NCBI GenBank assembly: GCA_043228905.1 | Contig: JBHGNT010000007.1 | Span: 19,220,001 to 19,284,000, forward strand | Reading direction: 5' to 3' | DNA length: 64,000 bases | Origin: Azolla caroliniana | Lineage: Eukaryota; Polypodiophyta | Shown here: positions 10,956 through 22,100 of the stretch, piece by piece | Layout: every line of letters begins with the position of its first letter | How positions within the stretch are numbered: the first letter of the stretch is position 1 | Program-made: the position numbers and the translations under genes | Notes under the pieces: model-generated | The model's input: only the letters and a program-made list of their open reading frames with translations | Told to the model about the DNA's origin: nothing | The model's database searches: none

Positions 10956-11935
10956 TTGACTCAATATTCAAAATCTCATGTCAGAGCTCCTATCTTATTT
11001 GTCAAGAAGAAAGATGGTCATTGCGATTGTGAATGGATTATCGTAGTCTTTGTAAGATCTCTATTAAGAATCTATGATCAAACTTCGATGGGGTTTCTTG
11101 GTTATGTTATTACACCATTTGGTGTCATGATGGATCAAAAGAAGGTTCAAACCATTCCATAATAGGTAACCCCTAAATGTGTCAAAGATACTCAATCATT
11201 TATAGGCTTTGCCAATCTCTATGGAAGGTTCATGAATGACTATTCAAAGTGGCCCTTAACTGCAATTGCCAATTACCCACAAGAACGGTTCATTCTTTTG
11301 GAATTCTAATGCCTAACTTGCATTTGATACACATAAGAAGGATTCAATCATTTCTAGTTTGCCAATCTCTATTGAAGGTTCATGAAAGACTATTCACAGG
11401 TTGTTTGGCCCTTAATTGCAATTACCCACAAGAACAATTCATTCTTTTGGAATTCTAATGGGCCCTAACTTGCATTTGATACACTTAAGAAAGCCATTCA
11501 CTTAAGCTGCTATACATACTACTACATCTAAACCCCAATCAATTCCTTTCTTTCTTGTAGAAATTGATGCATTAGACTTTGCTCCAGGTGAGCTTTTATC
11601 TCAATCAAATGTCCAAGGAGTCCTCCATCGAGTTGCACGCTATTCAAGAAAATTCATGCCCCAAGAGATCAATTATTCCATCTATCATAAAAAAAATATT
11701 GCTATCATTATCACATTTGAGCAATGATTGTCTTATCTCATTGGAGCACAACATCGAGTCAAGGTGGTAACTGATCACAAAAATATGGTATACCTTATCA
11801 CCACTTGCCATCGTACTCGTCACCAAGCTTGTTGCTCTATCTTTTTGGCAGATATTGATTTTGAAATACTATATTGTCCTGGTTACCAACAAGGGAAGGT
11901 AGATGCCCTCTCCCATCGTGTTTATTTCTAACTTA
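10956..11935 (+). mobile_element. Ty3/gypsy retrotransposon relic (RT and RNase H pieces)
   Basis: Conceptual translation in shifting frames shows the start of a gypsy reverse transcriptase (APILFVKKKDG), then a jump to the RT end (FLGYVITPFGV...QKKV). A connecting block follows (SFIGFANLYGRFMNDYSKW), then RNase H-like sequence around 11560-11930 with VTDHKN and a terminal YCPGYQQGKVDALSHR. The RT core with its catalytic YxDD is missing, and stops and frameshifts are frequent. The TDHKN and PGxQxGKxDALS phrases are more like chromoviruses of the Tcn1/fungal/sushi type than the usual angiosperm Tekay, CRM or Reina elements. That lineage call is inference. Confidence 0.78.
11193..11492. repeat. 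~145-bp tandem duplication inside the gypsy relic
   Basis: Two consecutive copies (about 11193-11340 and 11341-11492) both contain GCCAATCTCTAT, GAAGGTTCATGAA, a CAATTACCCACAAGAAC block, TTCATTCTTTTGGAATTCTA and ACTTGCATTTGATACAC. They encode the RT-RNase H connection, so the duplication happened within the element or after its death. Confidence 0.88.
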
Positions 11936-12155
11936 ATAAGGATGATGAAGGTAATAAATAACAATTTCAAACTCTTAAAAAACCTGCTCAATTTAATATG
12001 TTTCCTCTCTACATTCCACTATCCACCATCTTGTTTCGGCAACTCACAAGATGGGCGAGAGTGGGTGTCCACTACTCTTGAGCTACTTACATAACGTGGT
12101 ACAAAAGAGCTACTGAAGGCAAACCCTAATCACCATATTTTGCTCATGTGTATTA

Positions 12156-12655
12156 CGAGATTCAACGCTTAACATGAGACATTCCATGGATTAATTGAGC
12201 TCATTAGTACATATTTAAACAATGTGATTACACGTTTCACAAGATTCAACACTTTAACACGAGACATTCGATGGAGAACCTGAACTCATTAGTACATACT
12301 GCGATCAAGCATTTCACGAGATTCAACACTTAAGCATGAGATATTCAAATGGATTAACTGAACTCATTAGTACTTAAACGCTACGGTTAAGTGTTGATTC
12401 AACACTTAACATGGGACATTTGACGGATTAATTGTACACATTAGTACTTAAAACTTTGTGATTAAGAATTTTAAGAATTTTACGAGATTCAGCATTTAGC
12501 ATGAGACATTCGATGGATTAATTGGGCTCGTTATCACATAAACACTCTGATTAAGAATTTCATCAGATTCAACAACACTTAAGCATCAAGAGATTTCGAT
12601 GGATTAACTGAACTCATTAGTACTTAAACGCTGCGATTAATCATCGACTATCCCA
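12156..12655. repeat. Degenerate tandem array, six ~77-90-bp units
   Basis: Each unit contains AGATTCAACACTTAA, then CATGAGACATTCGATGGATT, then GAACTCATTAGTAC, then a GCGATTAAG-like phrase. Units vary by 5-25 percent and in length. The array ends about 450 bp upstream of the start codon at 13113, so it may form the distal promoter of that gene. I find no coding content. Confidence 0.85.
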
Positions 12656-12827
12656 TGATGAGAATGAGATATGAGATTAAGGCTTTAATAATGGGAAGAG
12701 ATTATTAATTAGAGTTTGAGAGCCTTGAGCCTCCATATGGATTTGAGTCTGAGGAATCAGAGAGACAGACAGGCTTAAAGCTTCTGCCAAGACGATAGAA
12801 ATCCCTGGTAATTTTTTTTCTTTGCAG

Positions 12828-12844
12828 AAACCCTAAACCCTAAC
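12828..12844. promoter_or_regulatory. Telo-box (two AAACCCTAA-type repeats)
   Basis: AAACCCTAAACCCTAA lies about 270 bp upstream of the ATG at 13113. Telo-boxes are common near the 5' end of plant genes expressed in dividing cells. The function here is inference from position and sequence. Confidence 0.6.
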
Positions 12845-12894
12845 CTAAACACAAGAGGAATCCCGCCTCTTCATAGCACAGAAACGCATGTGAG

Positions 12895-12921
12895 TCCTCC
12901 TCCTCCTCCTCCTCCTCCTCC
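12895..12921. repeat. (TCC)n microsatellite in the probable 5' UTR
   Basis: Nine TCC units lie just downstream of the telo-box. Pyrimidine-rich leaders of this kind are frequent in plant 5' UTRs. Confidence 0.9.
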
Positions 12922-12956
12922 TACTCCCATTTCTCTGCACTTTGATCTGTGTGTTG

Positions 12957-13145
12957 TGAAGTATCCACGGAACACTCGGCTCTTCAATTTCTGAAGGGTT
13001 CAGTTCCTAACTGAATCAAGTATGGGAGGAAGCTATCCTGAGTGCACCGACTTAGGCCCAATTTTTTACATATCCCATTCCTTCCCTTGGATTTGCGTTC
13101 GCTGAAGCATCCATGGAAAACTCGCCTCTGCAATCAGTGAAAGAC
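12957..13145 (+). repeat. Duplicated start-codon region
   Basis: The sequence around the chosen start (GAAGCATCCATGGAAAACTC, 13104 onward) has a near copy about 145 bp upstream (GAAGTATCCACGGAACACTC, about 12959 onward). Both continue with a CTCTxCAAT block. In the upstream copy the ATG is ACG, so only the downstream copy offers a normal start codon. Confidence 0.7.
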
Positions 13146-16100
13146 TCATGCCTCAAGCTGCGACAAGAATGGGAGAAAATGATTCAGAATGCAGAAAAGT
13201 AAGTATTTCCTTATTGAATCTCCCGTTTCTAGTTTTTGCTACCGTGATTGCACTTGATTCACGGTTGCGTTGTGCTAGAATTAGAAATGATTTTCTCCTA
13301 CGGTTTGGTTTCAGAGTTTCCACCGGAAAATTGGGCTGTTTGAAAGATCGGGAAATCGCACTCATGGCAGAGAGATCAGAAGTTCATTCACTCAATGAGG
13401 AAGTTTCCGCACTGCGATCTTCTATTGTCCGATTACTGGATGAGGTTTCTCTTTTACCAACCTTATACAGTTATTTTCTATATGTTAGGATGCACATGCT
13501 TTATCTATAATAGACGTGTTTATCTTCGATTCCTCTAGATGCACTAGCGGAAAGCTACCTGTAAAATATGGGCTGAAACACTGTTTTGTGCAACTATGGC
13601 AATGGAATGGAAATTTTAAATACGAGATTGTATATATATCCGCATTTAAGCATCCCCAATTCAAGAAGTTTAATTTTTTCACTTATATACAGATTTGCTT
13701 TACAATGTACATGGTACATGTATCAAAGGGCATGTTCCTCTTTGTTTTAATACATACATATGATTCGTATCTTTGATGTATGTGGCCAAAGCACAGTTTC
13801 ATGCAACCATGCTATGGAGTTGCCGAGTTTCCATGATTTATGTTTTCTTACATTCTCTCAAAAGATGCTTTACAGAGCATCCCAGTGTCATTTATAAAAT
13901 AGAATCTGAGCATCAATTATGTAGGTTTATTCTCATTGTTCCCAAAAAGAGACATTTATTTCTCAATATTTTAGCTTTTCTTTTTGCATTCTCAGAAATG
14001 TCCATTTTTTATAGTACTATAAAGAATTTGTGTTACATTTTTTACATGGGATCTTAGGCATCAGCTTTTTACAATGTCATTTGTCTTTATAGGAGAAAGA
14101 AGCCCTCATGGAGAAAATTTTAACGGAACAAATCAGAAAGAGCATACAAAACCAGGTAAATGATTTAAATATTACCAAGATCATGTTTGGATTGGACATC
14201 TCAAGGAGCTGACTCCTGGATGAATATTCTTGAAAAGAATAGAGAGCAGAGAAAGAATATTATCTCAAGTTGTATGATAACAGTTAACAATTTGGTAATA
14301 TTAAACAACTCATTCAAGAAAGAACAAACATAACACCAAAAAACAATAACTTACAAGTAGATCAAAGGGGGGGTTGTGATTTTAAATGCAATTCCATATA
14401 AGGCAAGTATAAACTGTAGCTCGATATTCAAATATTGAACTAGCAAACTCATATAAGTCTATTGCGAAATTTAATGGTGCAAGTGAAAACTGTGAAGAAC
14501 AGTGAATCCAAACCCGCAAAATAAATCTTGTAAATGCAAAGTTGGCATGAATGATATTGAAAACCAAATCTAGGAGATAGACAAGTCGATTTGTCGAGAT
14601 AGACAATGCACTGCCATATAAGGCAAATAGACATTGTATGTCAATGTTTGAACAAGTAAATCCATTGCAATTTGCTGCAAAATTCCATTGTGCTATGGAA
14701 AACTAAGGAGAGCATTGATCTTGAAGCCTTCAAAGTGAAAGAATCATGAGCTTCTTCTGAATGTGAATCTACTATTGATGAGATTTAAGACCAAATTTAA
14801 TAGGCAGATAATTGAGGGTGGGGAGATTATCAGTGCACTACTCTATAAGGCAATCATATATTATACGGCTATTTTCCACATAGTCTACTCATAACAATAT
14901 TCAATCTCGCAATATGAAGTGGCCTTCAGTCAGAAATTGACCAGACTGAAGGCCAAATTTAGCTTGTTGACAACTACGCTGATCTATATTTGGGTTTTCG
15001 AAAGATACCCATGTTTGTGCAAAGAACAAAAGAGAGATACTTAGGCAATCCATATAGCTTTGTTGGACAAGGGATGCTGACCAACCTCGAAGTATAATAT
15101 TTGCAAATTCTCAATTTTTATGATCTCTGGTATTGAGAACAATTTTGATTGTAGCAAGAATTTAAAATCATGTCCAATCTTCGCTCTATTTTCATGGAGT
15201 TTTCAGTTCCAATTTTTTGATTCTTGTTTCCTTTTTAGGCACAATCTTTGAATTCTTTGTTGCTAATTGTTATTCTTTAGCTAATGGAGTATTACGCATA
15301 TGGTTTTATTGCGGTATTTGCTTAGCTTCCCTTTTCCTTCATTTTATGTTTGCATTGTCATACTCTCATGAATAGTGTCTTCTTTGCTTGAATTAATACT
15401 CGGATTTGTGAGACATCTGATCTACAATCTTTTGTTTTAAATATTCTGTAGAGATTGAGATCTTATGTAGTCTTGATTCTAATTTGTTTTCTGTAATGAT
15501 AAAAATGATGAGCACTCAATGGCAGAAATAGATATATACATGCATTTGTGATGTAACTATATCTTGAAAAGGATTTTTGTGGGTGTAGAGTTTACTAAAT
15601 CTATTTCTTGAAAAGGATTCCACTCCCCATTGCGTGAACAATTTTGCATCTTAAAAAAAATATTTCCCTCAATTTGGTGTTTGATGGTTAAATAACTGTT
15701 TAGGATTTTCTACTGAGGAATCTTTTGTGGAGAACCTAAGAACCCCATCAAACTTTCCTTTTCTGAAATTCATTGTTGGTCAAGAGTTTTTTATTCAAAG
15801 AAATATCATGTTACATAGTGCTATGTTTATTCAAATCCTCTATTTCACACTAGATAAAATAAGGAAAGCAATGCGGTTCTTCTTTTTGAGAAGTAAAGGT
15901 ACGTTAAGTTTTAAGTCTATGGGCAAAGTGTAATTTACGATGTATAGAATATGATATTTGGAGCTGATCGTATGATAGTACTTTGTATGGGGTTCTATTC
16001 TCTGCAGGAAGCATGATACCCTTTCATCTAAGTTTTTCATTGTGAATTGCGTAAAAATTACGATCTGTTTAGAAGAGTTTTCTTGAAGTAAAGGCTTGGG

Positions 16101-19100
16101 TTTAAATAAATACAATGCTTTGATGTCATTTTAGGCAAAAGCTAGATGATCTTAAACATTTACCCCAAGAAGCTCTACTATTAAAATTTCTTGTCTTCCA
16201 CTAATCCCCAACAAGGGCTATATAGCCTCATGGATCCTATGTAAAAGAAAAGTGTAGATTCTCTGTGTATTAAAATTTCTTGTCTTCCAGTAATCCCCAA
16301 TATGCATGTCATTTAGGATAAAATTCCTTGCTTGCACATACTATTTCCTGTGTATGGGTGCATTTACAACAGTTTCAATGATTGCAGTTCATGCAGGTAA
16401 AACAAATGCAAAGTTGTTTAGCAAGTCAATTGGTATGTTGCAATACTAGCTCCTTGTATGGTGTGTGTAAAAATTTCCAAAAGCTAAACTATTCAATGAT
16501 TTTTATGAGTCAGGTTAATTTAAGATTACTATTGGAACCTTTCGAAGATCAGAAACTAGATAGTGCTCCAAATAAAGCTGTGAGATATATAGCTTGTCTA
16601 TTCAGAAGATTTCTGTAATTTTTGAGTGGCAATTTGTTTTGGAAAGACACAATTGCATCTTCTTCATATTTTCAGGTACCCTTATCTATGAGAAATGCCT
16701 CAACATGCCAGAGCAAGCTGCAGAGGTATCATTATTGGAGACAATGATTTAACTGAAAAATAACTTTGGGGTTTTTGCTCCATTATCTGACGTCTAAATC
16801 ATTTACAATTTTTCCTGATTTCTATTCTAGATCTAATTGTAGAGGCATCATTGATGATGTTTGTAAGATTCGTGGTGAACAAAAACCAATTGGTGTCTTG
16901 TATGGGGACTGCAAAACGTCTGATGCTAAAGGGGAGGATGTTGGCAGTATCCAAAGATGTCATATAGCACCTCTGGATTTGCAGCGTTTTTCTGAGGGTC
17001 CTTCTCCACATGTAACCATATTTAATCCTATTACTGTGAAGGAAGAACCCCAAGATGAATCTTCTCGGGGTCTATGTCTACTCTTTAATGAGAAAGACAT
17101 AGTGAATGGAGATAATATTAAAGATATGGATAATTTGGATCATGAATTGCTCTCCGAACGTCTAAAGGTTCTTAGGCAAAACATATGTCAACACATGAAA
17201 GAAGAAAGAGTAGATGATCTTGCTGAACATGGAATTCCCATTGGAGGACAGTGTAGTGCAAGAAGTTTGCATGAGTCTAAGTGTTTTGACATAGATAGAC
17301 GTAAAAGAAAACGACATCAAGATTCACAAAGGGGTTCATTGCCTACAAGTAAAAAGAAAGTGTATGTTTTGCATATTCAATTTTATTATGACTTATCTAT
17401 CTAGCTGAACAACGATGAGCTTTGTCAAGTTAATACCTTTATTTGTTTTTTTTCTCTACAGAACAATTGAGATAGCATTGCAAGAAGATGCTCCTGGCTT
17501 GCTTGAGGTTAGTGTTTTTCATGAAGAGTGAATGAAAATATTCTAATCATATCTATGCATGTATGTTTGAAAACGTAGGCTGCAATGACCATAGCTGTGC
17601 TCTAAAAGTGTTGCTATAACCTTATATTCTTAGGGCATGTCATATGGACTTCCAAAAGCACATCAAATTTAAAGTGTTGCTAAAAAAGAATATCGTTGCA
17701 TGATATAGGGATACATAATGGACAACAAGAAACAACTCCAGCTGCACATATAGTATACATTTTGATATTGCGCATATATACTATGGAATTACGGAGTGAG
17801 AAAGAGTTGGGATGAGATGGGGAGAGAGAGAATGTGGGAGAGAGATAAAGAGAGTGCCCAAACAATTCTAGTTCAATTAGTAAGAATGTCTTGCAGAGAC
17901 CTGAAGGTCATGCATTCAACCCCTACTGTCCTAATGGCATCTAATAAAGTAGTGTATATAATGATCTGTGGCATATATTGTTTTCTGTGGTCAATCTGCA
18001 ACTTTTTCGGCTTTTCATCAAGGAAAAAATAAGGGGGCCATCTTGTAGTATATGATTCACTTTTTGAGGAATACAATATTTCATGCTGAATTCAGAAATT
18101 GTAATATGAGTGATTGAGCTTTAGTAGTGTCTTTTTCCACTGGCTAGTTCTTTGTTATACCTGAGCTTGGTAGATTGTGTCCTTCGTTGGGAGTGGCATT
18201 TGGTGACTCGGGGATGCCTTCGATGTGCACATTGATTTGTGTCACATTCCTCATTTGCTCTTCGTCAATTTTACTTTATGCAGGTTCAATTTCTTATCAT
18301 TGTACATGTTCCTAGCTACCTCCAGCCATCTCAATTCTTTTGCATCATTTTTAATTTTGCGTTGATTACTTCAGTCCTACGTTTCTCTAGTTCAACCGTG
18401 ATATTGTCTACGTTGTTAACTTCCACATGTTTGACTAAATGAAATTCTACCTTTACCTCTTTAATTACTTCCATTAGAGAGATATATTGATATTTTATTA
18501 TTGTTTTCAAAGGTCAAATATGATGTATGAAACCAAAAATTTAACATTTTCATGTAATGCATGTGAAAGTGAGTAATGACTCTTGATGTTCAAGAACTTT
18601 ATTTGTGAATATTACAATTGAGAGTGCACAAAAGGACCTATGAAACCAAAAATGTAACATTTTCACATAATGCATTTAAAAGTGAGTAAAAACTCTTGAT
18701 GTTTAAGAACTTATTTGTGAATGTCACAATTGAGAGTGCAGATAGTGACCACGAGGGAAATTCATGGAAAGATAGGGTTGGGTCGAAGGTGTGGAAATAA
18801 TTTTTAAATGTGATCTAAAGTAGGGAGACATTATATCAATGATTGATTCTTAAACTCCCGATGTTTTTTGGGCAAAATATGCATAGTCGACTAGTCTCAT
18901 CACGTGTACCCCAATATGAACTAACTCGCATGGAATCAACTGTCCAAATAATGAGCAATGGGATGAGTGCCAATATATATTGGGGTGTGTGGTTTCCTTG
19001 TTCAACGAAGAATATGGTATTGAAGCTAGGTGCAACGTAGGTAGTATTATGTATGGAACGTGAGCCTTCACATTTTTCCCATGCCATGATACATTGACAT

Positions 19101-22100
19101 TGCATAAAGGCCTTGTTCATAGAGAAATCTATTGATGCTTATTCTTACTTTGGCTCTTCATAGGCATAATCTTCTTTTTAGAGTTAATGACACACAATTT
19201 AGTGTGCATGCCCTCATGAGCTTTTGTGCATCTTGTAAAGTATTTGCAAAAAGCACCGCATCATGTGCATAGAACAAAAGCATGCTGACTACATTCCCAA
19301 TGGAAGCTTCAATGCCGTATTCTTTTACAAACTTGGCACCCATTGCTTCTATTTCATCAATGCTTAGGCCAAATAGTGTTGGTGAGAGTGGGCATCCTTG
19401 CTTAACACCAATAGGGCATCCTATCGCCTATATGCACACAACATATAACCTTCTCATAGATTCAAGAAATTGCAAACATATATTCAATTGGTACCACAAG
19501 TTCTTCCATGTGCCTCCTAGGGTGCTCACAAAGTACCATATCAACATGCATGAACTTCCATTTGAACATTTCAGCCTTTGTACATTGAAAATCTTTTGCC
19601 CCTTGCAAGTCCACTTCATAAAGCCTTACGAATAGATTCTCAGTCGTAAGGAACGTAGATGTGAAAGAGAGCCATAATACATCATCTTCATGACATTTGA
19701 TTGCTCATATAAGCTCTTGCAAAGCATGAACAAGTCCAATAATAGTCTAGTTAGCATAACTCAACACATTTCCCTTTAGTTTCTCCAAAATTTAGCACAT
19801 GCATTGCTTTCTCTTTTGTTTGAAGAAAGTGCTGAATAACTATTAAAGTTTTTGACGATTTTCCTTATACTTGACTGTATCCAAACTCATAAGGCACTTT
19901 CAAGCTTCATGGCATTTGTTATCAAACCATTCCTTATTTGAACCACATTTCTTGATGCCTGTACAAGGTACATGCTTGGCTGAAATGGATGTTTTCGCAT
20001 GAAAAAATGACTTTTTTGAAAGCTTCCCATTCGCAGTCTAGTGTTGCACCATGTTATAAGTTTGTTATTTGTAACATATCCATTTTGGATTACATGGTTC
20101 CTCATTTAAAATTACACACAAATGTGGTTGTTCGATATATCTTTAATAACCCCATACTCACCTCCCCCCCCCTCGCCCTCTTTATTTTCTCACAATTTTA
20201 GCTATAACTTGGTCGTATGAGGTCCGATATTGATAAGCTATGGCTTGAATTGTAGCTCATGTCAAGATCTAGGAAGATAATTTTTTTTGATCAACTTAAA
20301 GTATACATTTTTCAAAACTATACTTCTTGCAAAGTTTAGCCTTACAATGGCTAACACATGCAAGGGGCGAAAGCATTGAAGAGAGTATGATTGATAATGA
20401 GCCGAAATCATCAAAGTTTTTTTATTTGAATGTAGTAACTCAAGGCACAATCAAAACATTGCTTAGGAATTATTTGTTTTCTTTACAAGAAACAATAAAC
20501 AAGTATGGTGAAGAGGCCAAGGAACTCATTAGGAAGGAGATGAAACATTAAGTTAATCTTGTTGAGAATATGAGTTTTAAGAATATGGTTGCAAACTTGA
20601 AAATGAGCCCCAAGCTTGTTTGGAAACAAGTGAGTTTGGGTAAGATTGAGCTAAAGGATGCATCGAAGGAGGAAAAAATGGGCATAATGAGTTTGGATGT
20701 GAATGAAATGAAGAATGTATGCACAACAAATTTGTTTGTTAATGTATGTTGTCTCTAACTTGCCTATCATCATATGATGATTCAAGCAAAAAATGTGGAA
20801 AGTAGAATTTAGAGAATATGAATGGTGATTGAAGAATGTTGTCATTCATGGGATCAAAGAGGAGAGTATGGAAACACTTGCATCCTTGGAACATGAAAGA
20901 ATTCTTTAGTATGCATTATGACATGTTAAATGTGAATGTGTATAGGACATGATCAAATCGATCGTTTGGGAGAAATAACTTACGATAAAAGAGGATCATA
21001 CTAAAAAATAGTTTGGTGCGTACCTCATAGTTAATTCTTTATGAGTGAAGATCAGACCATTTTACAACAAAATACCCATGTTTAAGCATAGGAAAAAACT
21101 GAATAAGGTTAAGGATCATAGAAAATGTCTTTTCACACATCCTTAACTTGTTCTTTTATTATTTTTGCAATATTTTACGATGACATTTTGTTGTGAAATG
21201 CTATTATCTTCACTCACAAAGTATTGTGTACCGATTTGGCACACTCAACTATTTTTGAGTATGATCCTTCTCTTTACATCACCATTGTGCATTTGATAGG
21301 CCTTTCTCTTAAACAAACGATTCAATGTGCACCATACAAATTCATATCCGACATATCAAAGTATATATTAAAGAAAATTTTGATGACTTATTTGTTACCC
21401 GTAGGAGTGTAGGGACCGGTGTAAGGGTCAAACGTATAAAGGGGTTGTGGTATATGTGTAATGTATATGAGTGTGAGTGAGGATAAATATGTGTATGAAC
21501 ACATGCACAATTATGTGCATGTGTACAAGAATGTAACGGTCAATTATGTAACCGTTATATTATGTACTATATGAACCCCCTATGGGGCATGTAATGGAAT
21601 ATAGAACTTTTCCCTCTCATTTCTGTGTCATCGTTTCTCTCTCTCCCTCACGAGTAACCCCCTTGGGAGGGGGGTGGAGTTGTTCTTGGCTCCACCCCCC
21701 ACCCATAAACACTTGGCACGCCGGAAAAAAAGCAAAAGGCATGATACGAGTAGCAACTGGCGGCCGAATGACAATTGGCGGAGGAAATACAGCTCCGCAT
21801 ACAAAAGGAAATGGCATGTATAGGAGAGTTGCATGACAAATAATTGAAGATCTTGTAGACAAACATGGGGTTAATTCAAGACCGCTATGTTGTGCAGTTC
21901 GGGCGCACTGCAAGCAAATCAAGCAACTCGAAGACACCATACAGGAGATGCGGGCCAAAACAGAAATGAGCATAGAGAGGATCGAGACATTGCTCTCACG
22001 CCGGAAGGAGTCGGCCCTAAAAATGATTGCCGACAAGGTGGAACAAGGATGGAAGGCTTGGTCTGCACAAGCAGCGGAACTTCATATTTGGTGGACAAAC

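Noticed and set aside
16382-16618. Reading exon 4 as a longer 78-codon exon
   Set aside because: A consensus donor (TTG|GTATGT) at 16433 and exact frame joining to 16676 favour the short 45-nt exon.
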